Shown here: positions 8,013-17,421 of the stretch, in pieces
Layout of the letters: the number at the start of each line of letters is the position of its first letter
How positions within the stretch are numbered: the stretch's first letter is position 1
Origin: Mycolicibacterium porcinum
Lineage (GTDB): Bacteria > Actinomycetota > Actinomycetes > Mycobacteriales > Mycobacteriaceae
Reading direction: 5' to 3'
DNA: 64,000 nt
Assembly: GCA_002086835.1 (NCBI GenBank)
Contig: MVIG01000003.1
Location: forward strand, 124,001-188,000
Position numbers and translations under genes: made by a program
The notes under the pieces: model-generated
Databases searched by the model: none
What the model saw: the letters and a program-made list of their open reading frames with translations, nothing else
What the model was told of the DNA's origin: nothing

Positions 8013-9881
8013 ATGGCGTTACCCGAACTCATCTCGGTCGAGGACTTCTTCAGCCCACCAGAGCGCACAGCCGCCAAGATCTCGCCCGACGGAACCAGGA
8101 TCGCCTTTCTGGCGCCGTGGAAGAACCGCCTCAACGTGTGGATTCAGGACCTCGACGGCGATGCGTCACCACGCTGTGTCACCGCGGACGAAACCCGCAG
8201 CGTCTACATCTATTCGTGGACCGACGATCCGCGGTGGCTGCTCTACATGCAGGACAACGGCGGTGACGAGAATTTTCACGTCTACCGCATCGACCTGGAC
8301 AACCCCGACGCCGCCGCCGTGGACCTCACACCGTTTCCGGGGGCCAGGGCGAGCTTCGACCTCGTCAAGGGCCGGCCGGGCAAAGCGATCGTGCAGACCA
8401 ACAATCGCGATCCGCAACTGATCGATGCGTACGAACTCGACATCGCCACAGGGGAACTCACCCTCCTGGCTGAGAACCCCGGCAATGTCATCATGTGGTT
8501 GTGCGCCCCCAACGGTGATCTGTTCACCAATACGCTGACGGCCGACGGCGACGTCGAGATATCGCAATGGGACTCGGCCACAGCCTCATTGCGCTCCATC
8601 AAGGTCTACGACGGCACCGACTACCCGGTGGGTATCTTCCCCGTCGCCATCTCCCCGGACGGTGCCGGCATCTGGCTCGGTTCACATGAGGGCAGCGACC
8701 GCACCCGGCTGGTCCGCATCGATGTGGCCACCGGCGCGGAGACCGAGGTGGACAGCCACCCGACGTTCGACCTCGGCAACCAGATGGTGTTGCCGTCGCC
8801 GTTCATCCTCAGCGAGCGCACGGGTGAGCTGGTGGGCGCGCGTTTCTACGGAGAACGCCAGGTGATTCATGCCCTCGACGCGAATTTCGCTGCGGTACTG
8901 GAGAACCTGACCAAATTGTCGGACGGCGATCTCGGCGCGATCTCGTCGGACGACTCCGAGCAGAAGTGGGTCGTCAACTTCACCCATGATCGTGACCCCT
9001 GGGCCACCTACCTCTACGACCACGCGACCGGCGAGAGCCGGCTGCTGTTCCGGCCATACCCGAATCTGAATTCAGATTCATTGGCACCGATGACGCCGGT
9101 GACCATCCCCTCCCGCGACGGGCTCGACCTCCACTCGTATCTGACCCTGCCCGTCGGGGTCGAGCCCAGCGACCTGCCGATGGTGCTGCTGGTGCACGGC
9201 GGTCCCTGGTCACGGGATTGCTGGGGCTTCCAGCCCGATGTGCAGATGCTGGCCAACCGCGGATATGCGGTGCTACAGGTCAACTTTCGCGGCTCGACCG
9301 GCTACGGCAAGGCGTTCACCAAAGCCGCGATCGGCGAGTTCGCCGGCAAGATGCACGACGATCTGATCGACGCCGTGGACTGGGCGGTCAAGCAGGGCTA
9401 CGCCGACCGCGACAAGGTGGCGATCTTCGGCGGGTCCTACGGCGGCTACGCCGCGCTGGTCGGGGTGACGTTCACACCGGATGTGTTCGCCGCGGCCATC
9501 GACTATGTCGGCATCTCGAGCCTGGCCAACTTCATGCGCACGCTGCCGAATGTGGCCCGGCCGTTCCTGGCCACCAACTGGCACCTCTACGTCGGGGACC
9601 ACAACGACCCCGCCCAGGAGGCCGACATGCTGGCCCGCTCCCCCATCACGAAGGTCGATCAGATCCGCACGCCACTGCTGGTCATCCAGGGCGCCAACGA
9701 CTCTCGCGTGGTCCAGGCCGAATCGGACAACCTCGTGGCAGCGCTGCGTCAGCGCGGCGTCGAAGTCGAGTACATGGTCAAGGAGGACGAGGGACACGGA
9801 TTCCTCAACCCCGACAACCAGATCGACATGTACCACGCTGTCGAGAAGTTCCTCGCCGAGCATCTGGGCGGGCGCGTCTGA
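8013..9881 (+). CDS. S9 family (prolyl oligopeptidase-type) serine peptidase
   Basis: 622 aa without signal peptide, so cytoplasmic. The N-terminal ~370 residues carry repeated SPDG-type beta-propeller blades; the C-terminal alpha/beta-hydrolase domain holds the catalytic triad Ser475 (GGSYGGY), Asp563 (GANDSR) and His595 (EGHGF). The family cleaves short peptides or removes acyl/aminoacyl groups (dipeptidyl- and acylaminoacyl-peptidases); length and architecture fit. Start ATG 8013 has AAAGGA upstream. It probably forms an operon with the TetR gene and is followed by the bidirectional terminator at 9894-9924. Confidence 0.9.
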   Translation: MALPELISVEDFFSPPERTAAKISPDGTRIAFLAPWKNRLNVWIQDLDGDASPRCVTADETRSVYIYSWTDDPRWLLYMQDNGGDENFHVYRIDLDNPDAAAVDLTPFPGARASFDLVKGRPGKAIVQTNNRDPQLIDAYELDIATGELTLLAENPGNVIMWLCAPNGDLFTNTLTADGDVEISQWDSATASLRSIKVYDGTDYPVGIFPVAISPDGAGIWLGSHEGSDRTRLVRIDVATGAETEVDSHPTFDLGNQMVLPSPFILSERTGELVGARFYGERQVIHALDANFAAVLENLTKLSDGDLGAISSDDSEQKWVVNFTHDRDPWATYLYDHATGESRLLFRPYPNLNSDSLAPMTPVTIPSRDGLDLHSYLTLPVGVEPSDLPMVLLVHGGPWSRDCWGFQPDVQMLANRGYAVLQVNFRGSTGYGKAFTKAAIGEFAGKMHDDLIDAVDWAVKQGYADRDKVAIFGGSYGGYAALVGVTFTPDVFAAAIDYVGISSLANFMRTLPNVARPFLATNWHLYVGDHNDPAQEADMLARSPITKVDQIRTPLLVIQGANDSRVVQAESDNLVAALRQRGVEVEYMVKEDEGHGFLNPDNQIDMYHAVEKFLAEHLGGRV

Positions 9882-9893
9882 CTCGCCCCACAA

Positions 9894-9924
9894 GAAAGGC
9901 CCCCGCCATGAGCGGGGGCCTTTC
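9894..9924. terminator. Bidirectional terminator, S9 peptidase / sucD
   Basis: A perfect 13-bp stem (9894-9906 with 9912-9924) and 5-nt loop, between convergent genes. The A-rich 5' flank and TTTCC on the 3' side allow it to act on both strands. Confidence 0.85.
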
Positions 9925-9936
9925 CGTTGTAACGAC

Positions 9937-10839
9937 TTACAGGCTTTCGAAGAGCTCGCGAGCCAGCTTGGCGGTCTCGGACGGCGTCTTGCCGACCTTC
10001 ACGCCGGCAGCCTCAAGGGCTTCCTTCTTGGCCGCGGCGGTACCCGACGAGCCCGACACGATGGCGCCGGCGTGGCCCATGGTCTTGCCCTCCGGAGCAG
10101 TGAAGCCCGCGACGTAGCCGACGACCGGCTTGGTGACGTTGGCCTTGATGTAGTCGGCGGCACGCTCTTCGGCGTCGCCACCGATCTCACCGATCATCAC
10201 GATGATCTTGGTCTCGGGATCCTTCTCGAACGCCTCGATGGCGTCGATGTGGGTGGTGCCGATGACCGGGTCGCCGCCGATGCCGATCGCGGTGGAGAAG
10301 CCGAGATCGCGCAGCTCGTACATCATCTGGTAGGTCAGGGTGCCCGACTTCGACACCAGACCGATCGGGCCCTTGCCGGTGATGTTGTTCGGCGTGATGC
10401 CGACCAGCGACTCACCGGGGGTGATGATGCCCGGGCAGTTGGGGCCGATGATGCGGGTCTTCTGGCCCTTGTCGACGTTGTAGGCCCACGCGTAAGCGCT
10501 GTCCTGCACCGGGATTCCCTCGGTGATGACAACGAGCAGCGGGATCTCGGCGTCGATGGCCTCGATGATGGCGTCCTTGGAGAAGGCCGGCGGCACAAAG
10601 GCGATCGACACGTCAGCGCCGGTCTCCTTGATGGCCTCGGCCACCGAGCCGAACACCGGCAGCTCGATGTCGTTGCCGTCCTTGTCCTTGTGGCTGACTT
10701 TGGTGCCGGCCTTGCGCGCGTTGACGCCGCCGACCACCTGGGTGCCTGCCTTGAGCATCAGAGCGGTGTGCTTGGTGCCCTCACCGCCGGTGATGCCCTG
10801 GACGATGACCTTTGAGTCTTTGTTCAGAAAAATCGACAT
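9937..10839 (-). CDS. sucD: Succinyl-CoA ligase, alpha subunit
   Basis: 300-aa alpha subunit of ADP-forming succinyl-CoA synthetase (TCA cycle; succinyl-CoA + ADP + Pi to succinate + CoA + ATP). It shows the CoA-binding Rossmann domain ([11 protein letters not shown] near the N-terminus), IGPNCPGI, and the active-site phosphohistidine His256 in [10 protein letters not shown]. Full family length. It is downstream of sucC with a 12-nt gap, so translationally linked, and ends at the shared terminator. Confidence 0.98.
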   Translation of the reverse strand: MSIFLNKDSKVIVQGITGGEGTKHTALMLKAGTQVVGGVNARKAGTKVSHKDKDGNDIELPVFGSVAEAIKETGADVSIAFVPPAFSKDAIIEAIDAEIPLLVVITEGIPVQDSAYAWAYNVDKGQKTRIIGPNCPGIITPGESLVGITPNNITGKGPIGLVSKSGTLTYQMMYELRDLGFSTAIGIGGDPVIGTTHIDAIEAFEKDPETKIIVMIGEIGGDAEERAADYIKANVTKPVVGYVAGFTAPEGKTMGHAGAIVSGSSGTAAAKKEALEAAGVKVGKTPSETAKLARELFESL

Positions 10840-10851
10840 GTCAAGTGTCCC

Positions 10852-12015
10852 TTACTTATTCGCCAGCTCGGCGGCCTTGTCGGCACCGGCGTCCATCGTC
10901 TCGGCCTGAATCACCAGGGGGTGGTTGGCCTCGGCCAGGATGCGACGGCCCTCTTCGACGTTGTTGCCGTCCAGACGGACGACCAGCGGCTTGTTGGCCT
11001 CGTCACCGAGGATCTGCAGCGCCTGCACGATGCCGTTGGCCACCGCGTCACACGCGGTGATGCCACCGAACACGTTGACGAACACGCTCTTGACCTGGCT
11101 GTCGTTGAGGATGACATCCAGACCGTTGGCCATCACCTCGGCCGACGCGCCACCACCGATGTCGAGGAAGTTGGCCGGCTTCACACCACCGTGCTTCTCA
11201 CCGGCGTACGCGACCACATCCAGCGTCGACATGACCAGCCCGGCACCGTTACCGATGATGCCGACCGCGCCGTCGAGCTTGACGTAGTTGAGGTCGTTCT
11301 CCTTGGCCTTGAGCTCCAAGGGATCCGTCGCGTCCTTGTCCTCGAACTCGGCATGGCCGGGCTGCCGGAAGTCGGCGTTCTCATCGAGGGTGACCTTGCC
11401 GTCCAGCGCGAGGATCTGGTCGTCGGGCGTGCGCACCAGCGGGTTGACCTCAACCAGGGTGGCGTCCTCCTTGACGAACACCTCCCACAGCTTCTGGATG
11501 GTCACCGCGGCGGCGTCGAGCACCTCGGCGGGCAGGTGGCCCTTCTCGGCGATCTCACGCGCGAAGGCGAGGTCGACACCCTTGACGGCGTCCACGGGCA
11601 CCTTGGCCAGCCGCTCGGGCTTGGTGGCCGCGACTTCCTCGATCTCCATGCCGCCCTCGACCGAGCACATGGCGAGGTAGGTGCGGTTGGCGCGATCGAG
11701 CAGGAAGGAGATGTAGTACTCCTCGGCGATGTCGCTCGCCTCGGCAACCAGCAACTTTTTGACGATGTGGCCCTTGATGTCGAGGCCGAGGATGTTCTGC
11801 GCGTGGGTCAGGGCGTCCTCAGGAGTGGCCGCGTACTTCACGCCGCCGGCCTTGCCGCGGCCGCCGACCTTCACCTGAGCCTTGATCATCACGGGCTTGC
11901 CGATTTCGGTGGCGATCGCCTTGGCGTCCTCTGCCGAGTCGGTCACCCGGCCCGGAGTCGTGGGGACGTTGTGCTTGGCGAACAGCTCTTTCGCCTGATA
12001 TTCGAAGAGATCCAT
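10852..12015 (-). CDS. sucC: Succinyl-CoA ligase, beta subunit
   Basis: 387-aa ATP-grasp subunit carrying nucleotide and succinate sites. It has the family start [12 protein letters not shown], the lid/loop [23 protein letters not shown] metal-binding motif and the C-terminal ligase domain ([14 protein letters not shown]). Start ATG 12015 with AGGAAG 4 nt upstream. First gene of sucCD; two CRP-like sites lie 125-166 bp upstream in the region shared with the divergent M23 peptidase. Confidence 0.98.
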   Translation of the reverse strand: MDLFEYQAKELFAKHNVPTTPGRVTDSAEDAKAIATEIGKPVMIKAQVKVGGRGKAGGVKYAATPEDALTHAQNILGLDIKGHIVKKLLVAEASDIAEEYYISFLLDRANRTYLAMCSVEGGMEIEEVAATKPERLAKVPVDAVKGVDLAFAREIAEKGHLPAEVLDAAAVTIQKLWEVFVKEDATLVEVNPLVRTPDDQILALDGKVTLDENADFRQPGHAEFEDKDATDPLELKAKENDLNYVKLDGAVGIIGNGAGLVMSTLDVVAYAGEKHGGVKPANFLDIGGGASAEVMANGLDVILNDSQVKSVFVNVFGGITACDAVANGIVQALQILGDEANKPLVVRLDGNNVEEGRRILAEANHPLVIQAETMDAGADKAAELANK

Positions 12016-12139
12016 GTGCTTCCTAGATAGGCGTTGTCTGTCTGCGTTGACTTAAAACTGCCCGGTCCATATCTCCTGTGACGGGCCCGCTGGCACTTTA
12101 TCCACCACCCAGTGATGGATTAGCATCGCCTCCGGCTCA

Positions 12140-12155
12140 TGTGGTAGATCTCACC
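12140..12155. promoter_or_regulatory. CRP-like site (weaker)
   Basis: TGTGGTAGATCTCACC agrees with the CRP consensus TGTGAN6TCACA at 8 of 10 fixed positions. It lies 26 bp centre-to-centre from the stronger site at 12166-12181. Confidence 0.4.
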
Positions 12156-12165
12156 GCCCATGGGA

Positions 12166-12181
12166 GGTGATACGGATCACA
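12166..12181. promoter_or_regulatory. CRP-like site (strong)
   Basis: GGTGATACGGATCACA agrees with TGTGAN6TCACA at 9 of 10 fixed positions, including the whole GTGA/TCAC core. It lies between divergent sucC and the M23 peptidase gene, so a cAMP receptor protein could control either. Confidence 0.6.
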
Positions 12182-12225
12182 TTCCGGCGCGGAATAGACC
12201 CATAAGTTGCCACCATCATTGGGAT

Positions 12226-12254
12226 TTGGTTAACGTGCCTCTGGTCCAGATAAC
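12226..12254 (+). promoter_or_regulatory. Candidate promoter for the M23 peptidase
   Basis: TTGGTT (12226-12231), a 17-nt spacer and GATAAC (12249-12254) resemble a housekeeping promoter, 33 nt before the TTG start at 12288. Weak hexamers; tentative. Confidence 0.3.
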
Positions 12255-12287
12255 GTTCAGGTCACGACGAAGAAGGATTCTCGAGTC

Positions 12288-13403
12288 TTGCCGCAGCATC
12301 GTTCGTCCGCAGCTCCGCGAGGGGTGCCGACGGACGCGCGCCGCCGCAGACGGCAGGTTTCCCCTGATGAGCTGAGCGCCTCCGAGGTCACGGACGTCAT
12401 CCCGTTCAGCGCTTTCGAAGCCTTCGATGACCGTTCCGGACTGGACGACCGCGAGTCGGATGACCGCGAATCCGGCGTGATCTACGCCCCCGAACTCGAC
12501 GACATGGACGACACCGACGACCTGGTGCCCGTCCGGCTCGCCGTCCCCTCCCGCTTCCGCCCGGACTCGGGCAGCGAGCGCGGCTCGACCGCCCCGCGCG
12601 GAGCGCGAAACTCATCCCACGCATACCGCGACAGCCACACCGACGTGAGCGACGGCGTCGCCGCGACGGACGTGATCAACCTGTCCGGCCGCCGCGGTGC
12701 CCACCGCAAGGAGCACGCCGGCGCCGTCAAGAGCCGTCTGATGATCGCCGCCATGGCCGCGGGCGCCACCGCCGCCGGCGCCTACTCGTTGGGTAACCCC
12801 ACCGAGACCCAGGCGGACGACACCATCCTGGCTTCCGAGGGCACCCGCGTCGAAGGCGCTTCCGTCACCGGTTCGGTGGACGGCATGCAGATCGTCTCGG
12901 TGTCATCGACCGCCGACACCTCGGTGCATGCCGAGGAGATCACCAAGGCCGCAGCCTTCGCGCAGGAGCGTGCCGAGCGCGAGGCCCGGCTGTCACGCCC
13001 GCTGTTCGTCATGCCGACGAAGGGCTATGTCTGGACCTCGAACTTCGGCTACCGCTGGGGGGTGCTGCATGCCGGCATCGACCTGGCCAGCCCGATCGGT
13101 ACCCCGATCGTGGCGGTATCCGACGGCGTCGTGATCGCCGCCGGCCCGACCGCCGGCTACGGCGCCTGGGTCAAGCTGCGCCACGCTGACGGCACCGTCA
13201 CGCTCTACGGCCACATCAACACCTGGCTGGTCAGCGAGGGTGACCGGGTGATGGCCGGCGATCAGATCGCCACCGTCGGCAACCGGGGCTATTCCACCGG
13301 CCCCCACCTGCATTTCGAGGTCCTGCAGAACGGCACCAGTCGCATCGATCCGGTGCCGTGGCTGAACAAGAGAGGTCTCAGCGTCGGCAGCTATGTTGGC
13401 TGA
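12288..13403 (+). CDS. M23 family peptidoglycan metallopeptidase (Rv0950c-like)
   Basis: 371 aa. A long acidic, probably disordered N-terminus (1-148) precedes one transmembrane segment (about 151-169), an Ala/Thr/Ser linker with a short helix, and a C-terminal LytM/M23 domain. Zinc ligands and catalytic residues are visible: His261 and Asp265 (HAGID), the YGH motif, and His340/His342 (HLH). The topology puts the hydrolase outside the membrane, where it would cut peptide cross-links during growth or division. Start is TTG 12288 after an AAGGA site; no better start is in frame. The next gene begins immediately after its stop. Confidence 0.88.
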   Translation: MPQHRSSAAPRGVPTDARRRRRQVSPDELSASEVTDVIPFSAFEAFDDRSGLDDRESDDRESGVIYAPELDDMDDTDDLVPVRLAVPSRFRPDSGSERGSTAPRGARNSSHAYRDSHTDVSDGVAATDVINLSGRRGAHRKEHAGAVKSRLMIAAMAAGATAAGAYSLGNPTETQADDTILASEGTRVEGASVTGSVDGMQIVSVSSTADTSVHAEEITKAAAFAQERAEREARLSRPLFVMPTKGYVWTSNFGYRWGVLHAGIDLASPIGTPIVAVSDGVVIAAGPTAGYGAWVKLRHADGTVTLYGHINTWLVSEGDRVMAGDQIATVGNRGYSTGPHLHFEVLQNGTSRIDPVPWLNKRGLSVGSYVG

Positions 13404-14114
13404 GTGAGCGACGACGGGCAGTTGGCAGCCGATCACCCCGACGAAGACGACGACCGCACCCGCATCATCCGGCGCCAGCCGCAGGACCCCGTTTCCAAAC
13501 CGGTGCCAGTCGCCGACGAACCGCACACCAGCATCATCCGGCGTCATCCCACGGGCGCCATTCCCACCGCAGCCGCCGCGGAACCTCAGACCAGTCTGAT
13601 CGCCGGTACCACCGACGCCAGTCTGATCGCCGGTACCACCGGCAGTGAGCCGCCGACGGGCCTCATCGGGCCCGCAGACGACGACGCCAGGACGAGCTAC
13701 GTGCCGCGCGCCAGGCCGGTCGCCATCCCCCGCACGTCGGTGAACATCAACCCGCGCACGTCGATCGTGGCAGCCACCTTCGCGATCCTGAGCGGCTGGG
13801 CCACCGGCGTCATCGCCACCGACCTGATCGCGGGTTGGTGGCGCACCGACCGATTGTTCTGTGTGGCCATCGGTTTCCTGGCAGCGATCTCGGCTGCAGC
13901 AACCATCGGAGGGCTCATCGCATTGTTGCTGCGGCGGCGGATGGGCCGGCTGCTGGTCGTCGTCGGCGCGGTGATCGGCCTGTTGATCTTCGCCAGTTTG
14001 TTCATCGCCGGGGCGAGGCTGCACCCCATCGTCTACGCGATGCCGGTCCTCCCGGTAGCCGCCATCCTGTTCACTATGTTGCCTTCGACCGGCCGCTGGA
14101 GCGCGCGCCGATAG
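13404..14114 (+). CDS. Four-helix membrane protein with repeated T-S-L-I tail
   Basis: 236 aa; no family recognised. The N-terminal ~115 residues are polar and hold a recurring motif (RTRIIRR, TSIIRR, TSLIAGT, SLIAGT, TGLIG at residues 19-88), like a ladder of Thr sites of the kind mycobacterial Ser/Thr kinases use; that reading is inference. Part of the ladder comes from a 24-bp direct DNA repeat (13591-13614 and 13618-13641). Four membrane segments follow (about 119-145, 151-176, 183-204, 207-226). The GTG start abuts the TGA of the M23 peptidase, so the two are translationally coupled and may work together at the cell wall. Confidence 0.75.
   Translation: MSDDGQLAADHPDEDDDRTRIIRRQPQDPVSKPVPVADEPHTSIIRRHPTGAIPTAAAAEPQTSLIAGTTDASLIAGTTGSEPPTGLIGPADDDARTSYVPRARPVAIPRTSVNINPRTSIVAATFAILSGWATGVIATDLIAGWWRTDRLFCVAIGFLAAISAAATIGGLIALLLRRRMGRLLVVVGAVIGLLIFASLFIAGARLHPIVYAMPVLPVAAILFTMLPSTGRWSARR
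13591..13641 (+). repeat. 24-bp tandem direct repeat in coding DNA
   Basis: Two identical 24-bp copies (13591-13614, 13618-13641) separated by 3 nt, period 27 bp, encoding two copies of an S-L-I-A-G-T-T unit. Likely a slippage-prone site that changes tail length. Confidence 0.9.
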
Positions 14115-14143
14115 GTGCCCCCGGCGGTGCCGGCGGCCGCTGT

Positions 14144-14149
14144 TAGGTT
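14144..14149 (+). promoter_or_regulatory. -10 element TAGGTT, leaderless start
   Basis: TAGGTT followed by 6 nt and the GTG start at 14156. It fits the mycobacterial leaderless arrangement, and there is no ribosome-binding site. Confidence 0.5.
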
Positions 14150-14155
14150 TGCGTA

Positions 14156-15064
14156 GTGCGTCCAACTGCGCTGACCACGATCGTCCTCACCTATATATGT
14201 GGCCTTCTTGGGATTGTCGCGACGCTGCGGGCGCTCTTCGTCACCTGGTACACCGTCGGTTTCGGCTTCGGTACCGACCCGGTGCGGTTCTGTCATTCGA
14301 TCCTGAACCTCGTCCTGCTCGCTGCCGTGACCACCGCTTTCTTCGCGGCTGCCGTGCTGTTGGGCCGCGGCGAACGGCGTGGCCGCACGCCGGTGATTGC
14401 GAGCAGTTCGATGGTGATCGTGCTGACGCTTGTCGAGTTCGCGGTGTGGTCCGGACCCGGCTTCACAGCCTGGGGCGATCGCGGTGTGCTCGGCGTGGCG
14501 CGCTGGGTGTGGCTCGCGCTGTCGTTCATCACGCTGATCGTCACCTTGCTCACCCGCGACGAATCACCCAGCGCTGCACAAGATCCTGAGGTTGTGGAGC
14601 CGCGAAGCGGCCGGGCCGTCACCCTGCTGGTCGCGGCGCTGGCGGTGGCGATGGCCGCCTTCCAGCTGTGGCAGGCCAAGCGGCAGTTCGACAACAGCTT
14701 GCTCTACATCGCCGACCTGACCGACCTGCTGCCGACCACGCCGGACGCGACGTGGACGCTGTCGATGATCGAGCCGGTTGCCGCCTCTGCCGTTGCGGCG
14801 GCAGTGCTCTTCATCGGCGCGGTGCTGATGTGCGTCGGATTCCCCGCCGCACGCTTCATCGTGATCGCCGGATGCATCCTCACCGTGGCCCAGGGCATCT
14901 TCGGCTGGACGGACCTCGATCGGATCTTCTACCAGATCGGAGCCACCGAACTGGTGACGATCTTCGCGCCCCGGACGGCATCGGTGGTGGTGCTCACGCT
15001 CACCGTGCCCGTCGTCACCGCGGTGCTCACGGCAGTTGCGCCGGTACGTGCCGTCAGAACGTGA
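14156..15064 (+). CDS. Polytopic membrane protein of unknown function
   Basis: 302 aa with about eight hydrophobic segments over its whole length, split by a short polar loop near residues 137-150 (TRDESPSAAQDPE). I recognise no family and see no conserved catalytic motif. GTG 14156 is chosen because a TAGGTT -10 element sits 6 nt before it. Same strand as the M23/four-helix pair but with its own promoter. Its 3' end overlaps the convergent P450 gene by 11 bp. Confidence 0.7.
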   Translation: MRPTALTTIVLTYICGLLGIVATLRALFVTWYTVGFGFGTDPVRFCHSILNLVLLAAVTTAFFAAAVLLGRGERRGRTPVIASSSMVIVLTLVEFAVWSGPGFTAWGDRGVLGVARWVWLALSFITLIVTLLTRDESPSAAQDPEVVEPRSGRAVTLLVAALAVAMAAFQLWQAKRQFDNSLLYIADLTDLLPTTPDATWTLSMIEPVAASAVAAAVLFIGAVLMCVGFPAARFIVIAGCILTVAQGIFGWTDLDRIFYQIGATELVTIFAPRTASVVVLTLTVPVVTAVLTAVAPVRAVRT

Positions 15065-16256
15065 CCGGCAGTCGCGCCCACCCGCGAACACTGGACGTGT
15101 GGGCCCGAAAAGCACTGGCGTAGTCGACTTCCCAGTCGGTCCACCGCTTGAGCACCTCTTCGAAAGCCACGCGGGCCTCCAGCCGGGCCAACGCCGAACC
15201 CAGGCAGAAATGCAGGCCCTGACCGAAGCTCAGGTGACCACCCGCGCGGTGGATGTCGAAGTGGTCGGGATCGGTGAACTTCGATTCGTCGCGGTTGGCC
15301 GATCCGTTGAGCAACAACATGTATGAGCCCTCAGGTATGGCCTGACCGTAGTGCTCGACATCCTGGGCGACGTACCGGGCCTGCACCGGCGACGGCGGTT
15401 CGAACCGCAGCGTCTCCTCCACGGCGCCCGGAATCAGGCTCGGATCGGCAGCGAGTTCGCGCCGCTGGTCGGGATGCTCAGCGAGCAACTGGCCCATGAA
15501 ACCGATGAGGCGAGCGGTGGTTTCGTTGCCCGCACCGGCGATCATCGCGGTGTAGGCGAGCACCTCGGTACGGCTCAGCGGCCTTGAGGTTCCGTCCGCC
15601 TCCTCGATCTCCGCAGTGAGCAGATCGGTCATCAGGTCGTCGGACGGATGCGACGCCCGCCATTCGATGTACTCGGCGAACATCGTGATGGCGTCCTGGA
15701 AGATCGTCGGGCTCACCCCGTCGGCGCCGGCATCGACCGACGCCACAGTGATGGCCTTGTCGTTGCGGTCCCGGATGCTCTGTTGCTCCTCCTCCGGGAT
15801 GCCCAGCAGGTAACCGATGGTCCGCATCGGCATGAAGGCGCCGAGGTCGGCGACGAAGTCCAGACCGTCCCGGTCGCGCAGGGGATCCAGTGCCTTCGCG
15901 CAGAACTCGCGCACCAGGTCCTCGACTGCCAGCATGCGGCGCGGCGTGAAGACCCGCGACAGCAATCGACGGTGCAGATCGTGCAGGGGCGGGTCTTCGA
16001 ACAGCAGGATTCCGGGTGGGACCTCGATGCCGCTGAACAAGATGTCAGCGGTCGTGCCGCGGCCCGACCGGTAGGCCTGCCAATTGGGCAGCGCCCGGGC
16101 CACATCGTCCCAGCGGCTCAGGGCATAGAAGTTGTATTTCTCGTTGTAGTACAGCGGCGCCTCGGCCCGCATCCGCTTCCAGACCGGGTACGGGTTGTCG
16201 TCGATGTCGTTGTCGAACGGGTCGTAATAGAGCTCCACCGCCTGCTGCGTCGTCAC
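15054..16256 (-). CDS. Cytochrome P450
   Basis: 400-aa soluble bacterial P450. Marks: I-helix AGAGNETT oxygen-activation motif, EETLR of the K-helix ExxR, and heme loop FGQGLHFCLG with the thiolate ligand at Cys351. It is a heme monooxygenase needing separate ferredoxin and reductase; the ferredoxin at 20603 is a 2x[4Fe-4S] type and is not an obvious partner. Substrate unknown; CYP family not assigned. It lies at the start of a segment (about 15-21 kb) that I do not recall at this place in M. tuberculosis. Confidence 0.93.
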   Translation of the reverse strand: MTTQQAVELYYDPFDNDIDDNPYPVWKRMRAEAPLYYNEKYNFYALSRWDDVARALPNWQAYRSGRGTTADILFSGIEVPPGILLFEDPPLHDLHRRLLSRVFTPRRMLAVEDLVREFCAKALDPLRDRDGLDFVADLGAFMPMRTIGYLLGIPEEEQQSIRDRNDKAITVASVDAGADGVSPTIFQDAITMFAEYIEWRASHPSDDLMTDLLTAEIEEADGTSRPLSRTEVLAYTAMIAGAGNETTARLIGFMGQLLAEHPDQRRELAADPSLIPGAVEETLRFEPPSPVQARYVAQDVEHYGQAIPEGSYMLLLNGSANRDESKFTDPDHFDIHRAGGHLSFGQGLHFCLGSALARLEARVAFEEVLKRWTDWEVDYASAFRAHTSSVRGWARLPVTF

Positions 16257-16461
16257 CGATCACTTCCCCATCCGTCGGTACCAAATAGTTGTTCCAACGT
16301 ACTGTGCGGTTCGCCGGGCGGTCAATCTCCGGCGTCCGCGGCTCACAGCGTTTTAACAGTCAGGCTGAGCCAAACCGTCGCCCCGAGTTCAGGCCCGGGC
16401 GTCTACTGGGGCGGATTCGCGTGTGTGCTCACGCCTTGAGACCCTCGGAGGCCCCGCTCCC

Positions 16462-17421
16462 ATGTTCAACCGCCTGTTGCGCACCGCCTTTGCGCTGACC
16501 CTCGCCACCACGGCCATCTCCTGCAGCAGCGACGGCGACAAGACCGACGGCTACACCCTGCGCATCGGCGCGACCTCGGTGACCGGGACCCCGGCAGGGT
16601 CGCTGGGTTGGGGCGACAAGCAGGGCATCCTCACCGAAAAGCTGAAGTCCGCCGGGATCGGCAAGATCGAGTACTCGTTCTTCCAGTCCGGCAGCGATGT
16701 CGCCTCGGCGCTGTTCGCCGGCGCCATCGACGTCGCCGCCATCGGCGACAACCCCGCCCTACGTGCCCGCAGCCGTGACCCGAAAGTGGTGCTGCTGACC
16801 CTTGATTCGATCAACGGCGACGCGTGGCTGGTGGGCGCCAAGGGCGGGCCGACGGATATCAAGGGCCTGGTCGGCAAGGACATCACCGCCCCGCAGGGCA
16901 CCATCCGCGACCGCGCCGCCCGACAACTCATCGACGCCGCGGGCCTGACCGGCCAGATCCAGGTGCGTGACGTACCGACGCCCGAGTCGATCGCCGGGCT
17001 GAGCTCCGGCAAGATCGACGCGGCCATCCTGACCGGCGCCAGCGCGGCAGAGCTGGAATCCAAGGGCTTCCCGATCATCGACAGCCTGTCGCGGCACGGC
17101 TTCGGCAGCACCGGCACCAACATCGCCCTCGCCTCCTTCACCGACGCCCACCCAGAATTCACCGGTGCTTGGCAACAGGCCGTCACCGCGGTCAACAAAG
17201 ACATCACCGAGAACTTCGACGATTACCTGGCCTGGGTCGCCCAAACCGACGACACCGACCTGAAGTTCGTCCAGAAGTCCACCCGTGCCGAGGAATTCAA
17301 CACCGAACCATTCCCCCAGGTCGGCGTGGATCAACTCGATGCGGCGTACAAGTTCCTCAACGCCGACGGCTCGTTCGACAACGAATATTCGGTCCGGGAA
17401 TGGGCTGGGGCCAAGTCGTGA
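16462..17421 (+). CDS. ABC importer substrate-binding lipoprotein, SsuA/TauA type
   Basis: 319-aa periplasmic-binding-like protein. The N-terminus has a hydrophobic signal with AISC at the cleavage site (Cys about residue 22), suggesting a lipoprotein. The mature part follows the SsuA/NitT/TauA fold (LRIGATSVTGTP start; VGKDITAPQGT; DNPALRARSRDP). The family binds sulfonates, taurine, nitrate or related anions. ATG 16462 has GGAGG 10 nt upstream. First gene of a five-gene operon; overlaps the permease gene by 4 bp (GTGA). Confidence 0.88.
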   Translation: MFNRLLRTAFALTLATTAISCSSDGDKTDGYTLRIGATSVTGTPAGSLGWGDKQGILTEKLKSAGIGKIEYSFFQSGSDVASALFAGAIDVAAIGDNPALRARSRDPKVVLLTLDSINGDAWLVGAKGGPTDIKGLVGKDITAPQGTIRDRAARQLIDAAGLTGQIQVRDVPTPESIAGLSSGKIDAAILTGASAAELESKGFPIIDSLSRHGFGSTGTNIALASFTDAHPEFTGAWQQAVTAVNKDITENFDDYLAWVAQTDDTDLKFVQKSTRAEEFNTEPFPQVGVDQLDAAYKFLNADGSFDNEYSVREWAGAKS

